A stretch of 64,000 bases of DNA from an uncultured Ligilactobacillus sp. (GCA_934215475.1 CAKPZY010000003.1:62001-126000), one strand, 5' to 3'. Shown: positions 21,114 through 29,756, counted from the first letter of the stretch. Notes: generated by a model not told the origin, from the letters alone. Made by a program: numbers and translations.

Positions 21114-21848
21114 TTACAAGACTTTTGCCAAAAATTCTTGGCCACGTTTCGTTTGCGGATGAGAGAAAATATCGGCGGGTGCTCCTGATTCTTGAATATA
21201 TCCATCAGCCATCAGCCAAATGCGATCTGCGACTTCTCTGGCAAAACCCATTTCGTGAGTAACTACGACCATTGTCATACCAGACTGGGCTAAGCCTTTC
21301 ATTACATCCAGTACCTCTCCGACCATCTCCGGATCTAAAGCAGACGTTGGCTCGTCGAATAACATGACTTCCGGATCCATTGCTAAAGCGCGCACGATTG
21401 CCACCCGCTGCGCTTGTCCGCCTGATAGACTAGCCGGATATTGAGCGGCTTTGTCGGCTAAACCGATGCGTTCCAAGAGCTTGTGGGCTTTTTTCTCAGC
21501 CTCTTGTTTGCTTAAGCCCTTGACTTTGATTGGTGCAGTAGTGATATTTTCCAAGACTGTCTTGTTTGGAAAAAGATTAAAGCTTTGGAAGACCATGCCC
21601 ATCTTCTCCCTTAAACCGTTCAAATGTTTTTCTGAGATTTTAGTTAAATCTTTTCCCTCAAAAATTATTTTACCGGCAGAGGGATGCTCCAAAACGTTTA
21701 AACAGCGCAAAAAGGTACTTTTACCCGCCCCTGACGGACCGACAACACACACGACCTCACCTTTCGAAACCGTTTCATTGATATCCTTTAAGACTTCACT
21801 TTTACCAAACGACTTTTTTAAATTTTGTATTTTCAGTAGCTCAGACAT
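21114..21848 (-). CDS. Amino-acid ABC transporter ATP-binding protein (GlnQ family)
   Basis: A 244-aa ATPase of the polar amino acid uptake family. It has Walker [10 protein letters not shown] (37-45), Q-loop [18 protein letters not shown], signature [15 protein letters not shown], Walker [13 protein letters not shown] and the switch histidine in VVTHEMGFA. The wording is typical of GlnQ/GlnP systems for glutamine, glutamate or histidine. No permease or binding protein lies next to it: uvrC is on one side and a divergent small gene on the other. It is therefore an orphan subunit that must pair with membrane components encoded elsewhere. It has its own promoter and terminator. Confidence 0.9.
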   Translation of the reverse strand: MSELLKIQNLKKSFGKSEVLKDINETVSKGEVVCVVGPSGAGKSTFLRCLNVLEHPSAGKIIFEGKDLTKISEKHLNGLREKMGMVFQSFNLFPNKTVLENITTAPIKVKGLSKQEAEKKAHKLLERIGLADKAAQYPASLSGGQAQRVAIVRALAMDPEVMLFDEPTSALDPEMVGEVLDVMKGLAQSGMTMVVVTHEMGFAREVADRIWLMADGYIQESGAPADIFSHPQTKRGQEFLAKVL

Positions 21849-22009
21849 CTAGTTTCTTCCCTTCAAATTTTATATCACACTCAAGTATTTATAATTTATT
21901 ATTCAGCACACAGAAATTTTAAAAGGCCAAATCATTATTTTTTCCTCTGAATATTTTCACAGAAAAATTGATCTTGCCAAATAAATAATTTTTCTAAACC
22001 AGTATAAAA

Positions 22010-22058
22010 ATTATACGCTTTTAAGACTTTTTATGCAACCTTGGGCGAATTGGCCCAA
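22010..22058 (-). promoter_or_regulatory. Promoter of the GlnQ-type gene with adjacent inverted repeat
   Basis: On the minus strand, TTGCAT (22033-22038), 17 bases, perfect TATAAT (22010-22015). This implies a leader of about 155 bases before the ATG at 21848. Just upstream of the -35 is an inverted repeat TTGGGC-N6-GCCCAA (22041-22058), a possible operator. I recognise no riboswitch in the leader. Confidence 0.6.
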
Positions 22059-22156
22059 CATATTGCATATAAATTCATGGAAAAGCCTCAAGTCCATCAT
22101 AATTAAATCAGAAAGAAAATAGGTCAGACGGAACTTAAAAGCGATAACTAAATTGA

Positions 22157-22185
22157 TTGAAAATTTTTAAAAAAACTGCTATCAT
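22157..22185 (+). promoter_or_regulatory. Promoter of the 46-aa gene
   Basis: TTGAAA (22157-22162), 17 bases, TATCAT (22180-22185) on the plus strand, about 65 bases upstream of the GTG start at 22251. Confidence 0.65.
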
Positions 22186-22250
22186 ACTGTATAAACATAG
22201 ACCAGCTATGGAATTATTACAAGGTTCTGCTCATTAAAGGAGTGTTAAAC

Positions 22251-22391
22251 GTGAGTCTCAAAATCAATCGTCAATCTGACTTAGACGAACTTTTCAGCAA
22301 ATTCGCTACTGAGCCAAACAAAACACCTGTCAAGAAAGACTTGTCTAAAAACAAAGATGAAAAAAAGAAAACTGAAAGTGATAAAAAATGA
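22251..22391 (+). CDS. 46-aa protein, resembles the small SPJ_0845-type family
   Basis: A short gene with every expected signal: promoter, AAAGGAGTG box, GTG start at 22251, stop at 22391 and a terminator overlapping the stop. The protein begins VSLKINRQSDLDELFSKFA (first residue Met in vivo) and ends in a Lys/Asp/Glu/Ser-rich tail with no hydrophobic core. The N-terminal pattern of a basic strand, then QxDLDxLFxxFA, recalls small proteins annotated SPJ_0845 family in streptococci and lactobacilli. I make that match from memory and hold it loosely. Function unknown. It is divergent from the GlnQ-type gene and convergent with the MazG-like gene. Confidence 0.7.
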   Translation: MSLKINRQSDLDELFSKFATEPNKTPVKKDLSKNKDEKKKTESDKK

Positions 22392-22420
22392 CTTTTCCGA
22401 CTTGGAAGAGTCATTTTTGC
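22385..22420. terminator. Bidirectional terminator overlapping the 46-aa gene stop
   Basis: AAAATGACT...TTCC pairs with GGAA...AGTCATTTTT across a short loop (about 22385-22398 with 22404-22418). T runs on both strands let it serve this gene and the convergent MazG-like gene. Confidence 0.8.
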
Positions 22421-22430
22421 TGACAGGAAC

Positions 22431-22730
22431 TTAATTTGAACGGGAGAAGCCATGAGGATACCGTTTGTTCAACGTTGCAATGTTATCTTTTGCTACCTCA
22501 TCAAAAGGTATGTCGGCCCATTCTGAAATCTGTGAAAGATACCATAATACATCACCCATCTCGTGGATCATCTCCTGACGATCCAACTTTTCTCCCTTGA
22601 ACGTATATCCTTTGATCAAGTCGATCAGTTGGCCGCTCTCCCCAGCTAATCCTAGAGCACAATTTGTCAAAACCTGTTCATTTCCGTATAAGGTTCGATT
22701 AGCTTTTTCCTGATATTCATTAAACTCCAT
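22431..22730 (-). CDS. MazG-like nucleotide pyrophosphohydrolase
   Basis: A 99-aa all-alpha protein of the MazG superfamily, which hydrolyses (d)NTPs to monophosphate and pyrophosphate. The metal-binding pattern is GLAGESGQLIDLIK followed by HEMGDVLWYLSQI, supplying the acidic residues E..E and E..D. It carries a single domain, so it is a house-cleaning type rather than full-length MazG. The open frame runs far upstream into engB, but ATG 22730 (MEFNEYQEKANRT) has a GGGATGGGAAAG leader and gives a normal length. It lies about 100 bases downstream of engB and is probably cotranscribed with it. Confidence 0.85.
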   Translation of the reverse strand: MEFNEYQEKANRTLYGNEQVLTNCALGLAGESGQLIDLIKGYTFKGEKLDRQEMIHEMGDVLWYLSQISEWADIPFDEVAKDNIATLNKRYPHGFSRSN

Positions 22731-22827
22731 AGCTTTCCCATCCCTTTTAATGTTCAAATTTCGCAACAGCCTTCTTTTTATAAGTCCTATATAATTGACA
22801 AACTCCACCGCGCTTTGGCTATACCAA

Positions 22828-23412
22828 TTATTTTGCCTTATGGTCGATCCAGTGCCAGATATCTTCTTTGCCAGTTTTATCCAAAGCTGAAAACAAGACC
22901 AGTTCATCATCTTCGTTTAATTCCAAAGTATTTTTAATGACATTAAATGACCGGTCGCGTTTGCTTTTCTTGACTTTGTCTACCTTGGTTCCAACTACCA
23001 AAACGGGTAAATCATAATAATGCAAAAGCGCAACCATTTGCTGGTCTAATTTTGTCGGGGCATGTCTGGCATCAACTAAAGAGATCACACCTCGTAACTG
23101 TGAACGAGAGGATAGGTAAGTTTCTATCATATGTCCCCATTTATCCCGCTCTTTTTGAGAAACCCTTGCATAACCATAGCCAGGAACATCGACAAAGTAA
23201 ACTTGAGACTCAACGTTATAAAAATTTAGAGTCTGAGTCTTTCCAGGCTGACCAGAAGTTCTGGCAAAGCTCTTACGGTTGATCAAGGCATTGATCAAGG
23301 ATGATTTCCCCACATTGGAACGACCAGCTAAAGCGATCTCTGGATAACCTTCATTTGGATATTGGTTCGGTCTAACTGCACTGATCGTCAGATCAACATT
23401 ATGAACCTGCAT
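22828..23412 (-). CDS. engB: Ribosome biogenesis GTPase YsxC/EngB
   Basis: A GTPase needed for late 50S assembly. G1 GRSNVGKSS is at residues 30-38, the G2 threonine in TSGQPGKTQTLNFY, G3 DVPGYGYA, G4 TKVDK and G5 SALDKTG. At 194 aa it is full length. In many Firmicutes it follows clpX, but here the upstream neighbour is rpmF after a terminator, and it has its own promoter. The start ATG 23412 follows AGAGGACAG. Confidence 0.96.
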   Translation of the reverse strand: MQVHNVDLTISAVRPNQYPNEGYPEIALAGRSNVGKSSLINALINRKSFARTSGQPGKTQTLNFYNVESQVYFVDVPGYGYARVSQKERDKWGHMIETYLSSRSQLRGVISLVDARHAPTKLDQQMVALLHYYDLPVLVVGTKVDKVKKSKRDRSFNVIKNTLELNEDDELVLFSALDKTGKEDIWHWIDHKAK

Positions 23413-23450
23413 AAAATACTGTCCTCTCTTTCTGAATCACTTTCAATTTT

Positions 23451-23480
23451 ATCATACTCCGTCGAAATCTACATTGGCAA
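23451..23480 (-). promoter_or_regulatory. Putative promoter of engB
   Basis: On the minus strand, TTGCCA (23475-23480), 18 bases, TATGAT (23451-23456). Between this and the rpmF terminator (about 23481-23640) I see no gene or clear element. Confidence 0.55.
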
Positions 23481-23634
23481 AAGTGAGATTACTTAAAGTT
23501 TTTTAAATTACATCTGCTATGTATATGGTTCCACTAAAATGACTTGCTTAGACGTATGCAACAGGGAGCACACAAATAAATCACACTATGAGCTAGGTCA
23601 CTGTATGGCAACGTGCTTTAAAAGTATAAAATTT

Positions 23635-23677
23635 TTGACAAAAAAAACACTCAGGATCGTTACGATCCTCGAGTGTT
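23635..23677 (-). terminator. Terminator of rpmF
   Basis: AACACTC-A-GGATCGT pairs with ACGATCC-TC-GAGTGTT (23646-23677), followed on the minus strand by a run of more than ten T. A second imperfect palindrome around GGGCCATGGCCC (23692-23708) lies between it and the rpmF stop. Confidence 0.85.
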
Positions 23678-23741
23678 AGCCAAAGCGGTTTGAGGGCCAT
23701 GGCCCCTCTCATTGATTGGTTTTTCAAAACTTAATAACTGA

Positions 23742-23924
23742 TTAATTACTCTTTACATTAACGACTTCTTTGTCACCATAATAACCACAGTTCGAGCAAA
23801 CATGATGAGACTGTCTTAACTCACCGCAGTGTGGGCATGCTGTCATACCAGGAACCTCCAGCTTGTAATGAGTACGACGAAGTCTCTTTTTTGCTTTAGA
23901 AGTTTTTCTCTTTGGTACTGCCAT
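23742..23924 (-). CDS. rpmF: 50S ribosomal protein L32
   Basis: A 60-aa zinc-ribbon ribosomal protein. It begins [20 protein letters not shown] and keeps all four zinc cysteines (CPHCG and CSNCG), so it is the zinc-dependent C+ paralogue. The ATG at 23924 follows the strong box GAAGGAGGTG. The order yceD-rpmF is the usual bacterial pair. Confidence 0.98.
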   Translation of the reverse strand: MAVPKRKTSKAKKRLRRTHYKLEVPGMTACPHCGELRQSHHVCSNCGYYGDKEVVNVKSN

Positions 23925-24001
23925 TTTTACAAGCACCTCCTTCACCTAATTTAAAAATATTCAACAAAAAGAATTGTACCCTTTAAAGGTTGAACTTGCA
24001 A

Positions 24002-24553
24002 CTACTTATCAGAGTCATCAAAAAAATGTGCCAATTTTTCCAAACGCGGATCGACTTTTTTATCCTTACCTTTTTGTTGTTTTCTTAACTGATTTTCAGT
24101 GAGTACCTGCCAATCATGACCGACAGGTTCAGAATCGTGTTCTTTTTTCTCTGCGTCAGTTAAAACCTGCATAGGGATCTGTAACAATATATTGTCAGCA
24201 ACGAGTTGGTCCAAATCAAGAATATCATGGTCTAAGACCAATACTAGATCTTTCTTTGAGAATTCTGAAAAATCAGTTCGCGAGCTCTCAACATAATTCT
24301 CATTGATCATAAATGAAAGTTTAAGTGCAACAGGTTTTAAAGACCGCGTCGATGGTAAAACAATAGTCGCCCGCACCTGAAGTGCACTAAATGCACTTAA
24401 TTTATCAGCACCAACTACTCCTGTAACTATAACAGGAGTCAAAGAAATGATATCTGGTCTGCGTGCCTGTATACTTTTTTCTAAATGCAACGTTTCATTG
24501 ACCTGAAGGGGCTCATCACCCAGCTGTTGCAGTTGTCTATACGACCACTTCAT
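24002..24553 (-). CDS. YceD family protein (DUF177)
   Basis: A 183-aa member of the YceD/DUF177 family, which is nearly always encoded directly upstream of rpmF, as here. It has been linked to 23S rRNA accumulation, but its biochemical role is not settled. The visible layout is an N-terminal MKWSYRQLQQL, a central domain with repeated beta segments, and a conserved acidic C-terminus PRLEKLAHFFDDSD. The usual cysteine pair of some homologues is absent. The ATG at 24553 follows TTGGAGGAAAA. Confidence 0.88.
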   Translation of the reverse strand: MKWSYRQLQQLGDEPLQVNETLHLEKSIQARRPDIISLTPVIVTGVVGADKLSAFSALQVRATIVLPSTRSLKPVALKLSFMINENYVESSRTDFSEFSKKDLVLVLDHDILDLDQLVADNILLQIPMQVLTDAEKKEHDSEPVGHDWQVLTENQLRKQQKGKDKKVDPRLEKLAHFFDDSDK

Positions 24554-24581
24554 GCTATTTTCCTCCAATGCAACATCTCTG

Positions 24582-24610
24582 ATTATACAGTGATTAAAAA
24601 TCTTTGTCAA
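24582..24610 (-). promoter_or_regulatory. Strong promoter of yceD-rpmF
   Basis: Perfect consensus on the minus strand: TTGACA (24605-24610), 17 bases, TATAAT (24582-24587), about 30 bases upstream of the yceD start. This fits high expression of a ribosomal protein operon. Confidence 0.85.
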
Positions 24611-24631
24611 CGTATTTTCCTTGACACCATC

Positions 24632-25777
24632 TTAAAAGACTAAAGGAGCGCGTTTGAGATCCTGTTCATGACCATTGAAAAGCTGATAAATTTTTCCTGC
24701 TCGATAATCAACGGCCAAGTTCCCTTTTTTATCATCTTGCGAGATCCTTGAATAAATAGGAAAAGGACATTTTTTTTTGATATGCGATAAATGATGTTGA
24801 CCATCAGTATCAAAACCTAATAGTCTGACATAAGGATGTGAATTGTAGTCAAATACTTCCTGTTCTTTGACATTCAATAAGATAGCAACAGATAATCGCG
24901 CTAAACGAGTATACGTAAAACGCTTTGTCTTGACAGCTTTGACCCACTCATCAAAAGAAAACGTCAGTGGTAAACGTTGTGTTTGATCTTTGAGCCGGTA
25001 TTCCAGCCCTTCCCTCATACCGTAGATTTCCCGTAATTCATGAACATCGCTGCTTAGGATCCGATAACGTAATAATGGCCAGAAATTTTTCCAGGATAAG
25101 AATGGACCAGTTTTTAAATCATTCAAAGTAGCTTGAGGCAAATAAGCCTCCACACTGCCGGATGCGGATAAAAAATTCTTGCGGATCGCCGATGCACTGG
25201 CAATAGTTTGACCTTTATGCAATGTCTGATCATGATAACCCGCCTCGACTCGCTGGACTGGGAAAAGCTTCAATGGTTCACCGAGACGATAATTAGCCTT
25301 TGCATAAGCCAAACCTAACAAATCATTAGGCTGATCTACAGGATGACCTAAAGCATTTGTGACCGCTGTTTGAAAAGACTTGGCGTAAGATTCATCGTAA
25401 TGGTGAAATTCCCCGTGTAATTCTACTACCTGGTGAGCAAAATCCATAAAATCGTAAGAAGCATGTTCCGCACCAAAAAATAATTTATCAGTTTTAAGAG
25501 CAGCTAACAGAGAAACTCCTCCAAACGCAAAACGATCAGCTGGCTGCACACACGCCAAGGCCGGTAATTCAACCACTAAGTCAGCCCCATTCTCTAGGGC
25601 TTCTCTTGTCCGTGTCCACTTATCCAAGCACGCCGGTTCCCCTCGTTGTAAGAAATTACCACTCATCGCGATCACTAACAGGTTATCAGGAAACATCTTC
25701 TTGATTCGCTGAACCTGGTATAAGTGCCCATTATGAAAAGGGTTATATTCAGCAATCAGACCAACAACACCAGCCAT
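24632..25777 (-). CDS. tmcAL: tRNA(Met) cytidine acetate ligase TmcAL (YlbM)
   Basis: Forms N4-acetylcytidine at the wobble base of elongator tRNA-Met from acetate and ATP. The nucleotidyltransferase HIGH-like motif is EYNPFHNGHLY (residues 10-20). The family marker AMSGNFLQRGEPACLDKW follows, then GADLVVELP. At 381 aa it is complete. ATG 25777 follows AAGGAGAGATCGT. It ends the gene block that starts with yqeG, behind the methyltransferase gene. Confidence 0.94.
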   Translation of the reverse strand: MAGVVGLIAEYNPFHNGHLYQVQRIKKMFPDNLLVIAMSGNFLQRGEPACLDKWTRTREALENGADLVVELPALACVQPADRFAFGGVSLLAALKTDKLFFGAEHASYDFMDFAHQVVELHGEFHHYDESYAKSFQTAVTNALGHPVDQPNDLLGLAYAKANYRLGEPLKLFPVQRVEAGYHDQTLHKGQTIASASAIRKNFLSASGSVEAYLPQATLNDLKTGPFLSWKNFWPLLRYRILSSDVHELREIYGMREGLEYRLKDQTQRLPLTFSFDEWVKAVKTKRFTYTRLARLSVAILLNVKEQEVFDYNSHPYVRLLGFDTDGQHHLSHIKKKCPFPIYSRISQDDKKGNLAVDYRAGKIYQLFNGHEQDLKRAPLVF

Positions 25778-25874
25778 ACGATCTCTCCTTCATGACCAAA
25801 AAATAAAGTAAATCAACGTACCTCGAATAAATGCTTTATTCAATGAATTTCATAACAAATACTTCTTTGACCAA

Positions 25875-26609
25875 CTATTTTTGACACCAAAAAAACCACC
25901 TGTTAGACGTGGTACTGACTGAACTCTGACCAAAGTCTGCGCTGACTTCAATTTCGGTAAAGCCCACTTTAGTCAACAACTCTTTATATTCTTGCAGCGG
26001 ATAAGTCCGCTCATAATGATATTCATTTAGGCGGAGAAAATAATCCTTAGCCGAATCTTTGACAAAAAATGTCAGCTCATGTTCGATCGCATGCGGTTTA
26101 TCAGTTGCATAACTGTGCCATAAAAAAGCCTCATTTTTATCCTGATAATTATACATATAATCAGGAAAAAATTCGTCCATCTGATACAAACTGTGGACAT
26201 CAAATAAGAAAGAACCATCCGCTTGTAAATGAGCATAAACTTCTTGGAAAACCGTTTGCACCTCATTTGCATCAGCTAAATAACACAAAGAGTCAAGAGA
26301 GCTAATTATGGTGCCGTAAGTTCCTAATCCACTCAAATCAAGCATGTTTCCTTGATACAATGGCCAAGTATATCCCGCTGTTTGCGCTCGCTGGCTGGCC
26401 AGTGTCAACATATCTTCCGACAGATCCAGGCCTTCGACTGCAAAACCATCACCCTTTAACTTCTCCATCAAAATGCCAGAACCGCATCCCAGATCAAGAA
26501 GTTTACCGTTGTGTTTCTTCACGCGGTGGGTAAGATAATTTTCCCAGTCAGTGTACACACTGGGGTCCATTAGATCATCATACAACTGTGCAAATGTTGT
26601 GTAGATCAT
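25875..26609 (-). CDS. Class I SAM-dependent methyltransferase
   Basis: A 244-aa Rossmann methyltransferase of the type usually found after rsfS in lactobacilli. Motif I is LLDLGCGSGILMEKL (about residues 37-51), motif II acidic GLDLSEDM, and later FDVHSLY. The substrate is unknown; the fold alone does not separate small-molecule from RNA targets. Its ATG overlaps the rsfS stop by one base (TAATG), so translation is coupled and a link to ribosome or tRNA metabolism is plausible. Confidence 0.88.
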   Translation of the reverse strand: MIYTTFAQLYDDLMDPSVYTDWENYLTHRVKKHNGKLLDLGCGSGILMEKLKGDGFAVEGLDLSEDMLTLASQRAQTAGYTWPLYQGNMLDLSGLGTYGTIISSLDSLCYLADANEVQTVFQEVYAHLQADGSFLFDVHSLYQMDEFFPDYMYNYQDKNEAFLWHSYATDKPHAIEHELTFFVKDSAKDYFLRLNEYHYERTYPLQEYKELLTKVGFTEIEVSADFGQSSVSTTSNRWFFWCQK

Positions 26610-26965
26610 TATCCTTTGACCCAGTTAGAAACATCGACTTGCGGAGCATCTGCCCATAATTTTTCCAAATTATAAAAGTGCCTCGTCTCTTTTTGAAAGA
26701 CATGCACAACGACATCTCCTAAGTCTAGTAAGACCCATTTAGCGCTGTCTTTGCCCTCAACATCAGACACATCATAGCCCGCTTTTTGTACCTTTTCTTG
26801 AATTCCCTCAGCGATCGCCTTGACCTGGCGAGCTGAACCGGCCTCCATAATTACAAAATAATCAGCTAATAAACTGATCCCGCGAACATCTAGAGCAGTG
26901 ACGGCCTCTGCACGTTTGTCATCTGCTGCCTCGACAACTAACCTCAATAAATCATTGCTATCCAT
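26609..26965 (-). CDS. rsfS: Ribosomal silencing factor RsfS
   Basis: Binds L14 on the 50S subunit and blocks subunit joining in starvation. It has the DUF143 hallmarks LADYFVIMEAGSARQVKAIA and GKDSAKWVLLDLGDVVVHVF, and ends WADAPQVDVSNW. At 118 aa it is normal size. ATG 26965 (MDSNDLLRLV) follows TTAAGGAGATTATTA; an upstream in-frame extension is unlikely. It lies between yqeK and the methyltransferase gene. Confidence 0.96.
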   Translation of the reverse strand: MDSNDLLRLVVEAADDKRAEAVTALDVRGISLLADYFVIMEAGSARQVKAIAEGIQEKVQKAGYDVSDVEGKDSAKWVLLDLGDVVVHVFQKETRHFYNLEKLWADAPQVDVSNWVKG

Positions 26966-27022
26966 TAATAATCTCCTTAATTTAAATGCTATTTTCAAAC
27001 TGGTGCTTTTTAAATAAACTCA

Positions 27023-27619
27023 TCAATTTCCTGCGACCCATGAATTGTAAGTCAAAATCGCATCTGGGTAAATTGTTTTGTTCGAACTCATTAAATATTC
27101 TAAAGTATGCTTGGTCTCAAATATCACAGCTGCTTTTAAATCTGCATAAGCTAGGCTGCGAGCGATCCTTGCATCGGGAAAATCACGCTGATCTTCTACA
27201 AAATCTGCCACATAAATTATTTGATCTAAGATCGTCATTTGCGGTGCTCCAACGGTATGGCGGGCAATCGCATTTAAAATTTCTTGATCTGTTATACCCA
27301 GCTCATTAGACACGATCTGGGCACCCACGGCCCCATGCCAAATGAAGTTGCCCCAGTTTAAAAGGTCTGGATCCAAGGAATATTTTTTGATAACAGACTT
27401 AAACTCACTGTCACTGCGTTCTTTTGCATAGTCATGCGTCAAGCCTGCAATACTGGCTTTTTCAAGTGAAGCTCCATTAAGCGAAGCCAGCTTTACCGCA
27501 GCTTTTTCAACACGCAATACGTGTTCAAAACGGTGTTTACTCAGACTTTTCTTAACGGCAGCGATTAATTCTTCCCGGCTACCGTCAAAATATGTGCCTG
27601 TGTACTGAATCTCACCCAC
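27023..27619 (-). CDS. yqeK: YqeK: bis(5'-nucleosyl)-tetraphosphatase (symmetrical), HD domain
   Basis: An HD-domain hydrolase that splits diadenosine tetraphosphate into two ADP. The metal ligands are visible as KHRFEHVLRVE, GLTHDYAKE, WHGAVGA and ARHTVGAPQM. I start it at a GTG at 27619, 7 bases after AAGAAGGA, which overlaps the nadD stop by 8 bases and gives 198 aa. A longer ATG frame reading through the nadD end has no ribosome-binding site. The nadD-yqeK-rsfS order is the Bacillus one. Confidence 0.93.
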   Translation of the reverse strand: MGEIQYTGTYFDGSREELIAAVKKSLSKHRFEHVLRVEKAAVKLASLNGASLEKASIAGLTHDYAKERSDSEFKSVIKKYSLDPDLLNWGNFIWHGAVGAQIVSNELGITDQEILNAIARHTVGAPQMTILDQIIYVADFVEDQRDFPDARIARSLAYADLKAAVIFETKHTLEYLMSSNKTIYPDAILTYNSWVAGN

Positions 27620-28247
27620 GATATAATCCTTCTTTCTTAATGTATTCTTCAACTGCATCCGGTACCAAATATCTGATCGAACAGCCTTGCTTGACCTTGT
27701 CTCTCACCAAAGTAGAACTAATGTCAATTTTAGGAACATCGACCCACAAAATTGGGTACGGGCTTTGCGTTTTTGATCCACTGCGCCTGACACCCACAAA
27801 TTTGATTATTTTTATCAACTGATCGATCTTATTCCACTTAGGCAGATATTCAACCATATCACCACCAATAATAAAATAGTAGTCAATATCCGGGTGACGG
27901 GCTTGCAATTCTTTTACCGTATCATATGTGTAACTTACGCCGCCACGGTCAACTTCAATCGTATCAACTTCAAAATTCTGATTGTCAATGATGCCCAGCT
28001 GAACCATTTGAATGCGATCTTTGGCAGAAATAGCAGATTTGGTGTCGACATGCGGCGGAAGGTTATCCGGCAAAAAAACCACTTTATCTAAGCCCAATTG
28101 ACTGCAAACTTGTTCAGCCAATATTAGATGACCGGTATGCAAAGGGTTAAACGTCCCTCCTAGCAGACCGACCCGTTTCTTTTGAGAACCAAACATAACT
28201 TCGGGCTTGACCTTAGTCCGTGGGATCTCAACTGTCCTCATTTTCAC
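27612..28247 (-). CDS. nadD: Nicotinate-nucleotide adenylyltransferase
   Basis: Adenylates nicotinate mononucleotide in NAD synthesis. GGTFNPLHTGHLILAEQV holds the nucleotidyltransferase HxGH motif, and the second motif is KIDISSTLVRD near the C-terminus. An N-terminal extension of about 25 residues precedes the core, as in many lactobacilli. The GTG at 28247 lies 8 bases after GGAGG; an ATG two codons later (28241) is the alternative. Total 211 aa. Confidence 0.95.
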   Translation of the reverse strand: MKMRTVEIPRTKVKPEVMFGSQKKRVGLLGGTFNPLHTGHLILAEQVCSQLGLDKVVFLPDNLPPHVDTKSAISAKDRIQMVQLGIIDNQNFEVDTIEVDRGGVSYTYDTVKELQARHPDIDYYFIIGGDMVEYLPKWNKIDQLIKIIKFVGVRRSGSKTQSPYPILWVDVPKIDISSTLVRDKVKQGCSIRYLVPDAVEEYIKKEGLYRG

Positions 28248-28265
28248 ACTGACAACCTCCAAAAA

Positions 28266-28577
28266 CTAAATTTGTTCGACTTCAGCTGATATCTCGCGAT
28301 TTTCCTTATCCGCTGATTTTTTGTACAAAACAAGCACGTGTCCTATTTTTTGGACGACCGTGATGGCGCTATGTTTTTCGACAAATTCGCTAACTTCGTC
28401 TGTGCTGACGAGCGAATTTTGCAGAATAGTGACTTTTAATAATTCACGTTTTTCAATTGCATCATTAACGTTTTCAAGCCAATTTTCGCTCAGCCCTTCT
28501 TTTCCTATTTGAAAAAGCGGGCGTAAATTATGAGCTTTGCTTCTTAAAAATCGTTTTTGCTTCCCGCGTAATACCAT
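28266..28577 (-). CDS. yhbY: YhbY-type RNA-binding protein (CRM domain)
   Basis: A 103-aa protein that binds pre-50S particles. The CRM motif is visible as RGKQKRFLRSKAHNLRPLFQ, IGKEGLS, then RELLKVTILQN and IGHVLVLYK. The tail is acidic. ATG 28577 follows ATTAGGAGTGAGTAA. It lies between yqeH and nadD as in Bacillus. Confidence 0.95.
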   Translation of the reverse strand: MVLRGKQKRFLRSKAHNLRPLFQIGKEGLSENWLENVNDAIEKRELLKVTILQNSLVSTDEVSEFVEKHSAITVVQKIGHVLVLYKKSADKENREISAEVEQI

Positions 28578-28625
28578 TTACTCACTCCTAATTTGATTAA
28601 ATGTTTCATAGATATATATTTTCTG

Positions 28626-29756
28626 TTAAACCATAGCTTTTCGGATCAGGACTCCGACACCTTTTGGAGCATGACCTGCCACCACGGAACCACTTTTAAC
28701 TGTGACCCAGCCTAAACCTTCAAAAACAATATCACTTTTTTCTTTCACTTTAAATTCAAAACGTTCTAACGGTGGAAAAGCAGCTAATTCACCACTTGTC
28801 GGCGGCTGCAACAGCTCTCCTTGGTGACGGGCAAAAAAATCAGCTGCATTGGACAACTTCGTGCGATGGATCTGCAAATTATTTTCCATATACACCACAA
28901 CTCCATTACGAACAGCCGGACCAGAAATAAAATCAAAGCGTGCCAGTCCACCAAAAAAAAGCGTCTGACCTCCTGCTAACTGATACACCTTCGGACGGAT
29001 CTCTTTTTGCGGTGTTGCCAAGCGTAATTCCTTCGCCGACATATAATGCGCCATTTGATCTTTATGAATGATCCCGGGGGTGTCCACTAATATGTGGCCA
29101 TCATCCAAAGGAATCTCGATCTTATCTAAGGTTGTTCCCGGAAAACGTGAGGTAGTGATCAAATCTTTCATCCCTGTTGTCTGGTTGATGATTTGATTGA
29201 TCAATGTTGATTTGCCAACATTGGTCACACCAACAACATACACATCCCGTCCCTGACGATATCTTTCAATTGCGGCAAGTAATTCATCGATTGCATGCCG
29301 TTTGGTGGCACTAGTCAAGACAACATCAACTGGTCTGATACCTGCTCCATTTGCTCGTTGCCGGACCCAATCTTTAAGTTTAGTTCGTTTGACGGAGCGC
29401 GGAAGTAAATCTTCTTTATTACCGACCATTAAAACAGAATTATTTCCTACAAAACGGTGTATACCAGGGATCAATGAGCCGTTAAAATCAAAAACATCGA
29501 TTACATTCACTATCAGTGCATCAGCATTGCCGATCTGATTTAACAATGCCAAAAAATCATCGTCTGTCAGTGATACATCACTGACTTCGTTATAATGCCG
29601 CAAACGAAAACAACGTTGACAATATAATTCGTTATTTTCCAAACCCTTTTTAATTGCTGAGTCTGGAGTGTAGCCTGGCTTCTTAGGATCCGTTGATTGG
29701 ATCCGTGCACCACAGCCAATGCAATATAATTCTTCGTTATTTTCATTTTTGCTCAT
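28626..29756 (-). CDS. yqeH: Ribosome biogenesis GTPase YqeH
   Basis: A circularly permuted GTPase needed for 30S assembly. An N-terminal zinc finger (CIGCG...CQRC, residues 12-48) precedes the permuted G motifs: G4 NKEDLLPR comes before G1 GVTNVGKSTLI, then G3 DTPGI. A C-terminal RNA-binding region ends the 376-aa protein. It overlaps the end of yqeG by 14 bases, so the two are coupled. Confidence 0.96.
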   Translation of the reverse strand: MSKNENNEELYCIGCGARIQSTDPKKPGYTPDSAIKKGLENNELYCQRCFRLRHYNEVSDVSLTDDDFLALLNQIGNADALIVNVIDVFDFNGSLIPGIHRFVGNNSVLMVGNKEDLLPRSVKRTKLKDWVRQRANGAGIRPVDVVLTSATKRHAIDELLAAIERYRQGRDVYVVGVTNVGKSTLINQIINQTTGMKDLITTSRFPGTTLDKIEIPLDDGHILVDTPGIIHKDQMAHYMSAKELRLATPQKEIRPKVYQLAGGQTLFFGGLARFDFISGPAVRNGVVVYMENNLQIHRTKLSNAADFFARHQGELLQPPTSGELAAFPPLERFEFKVKEKSDIVFEGLGWVTVKSGSVVAGHAPKGVGVLIRKAMV

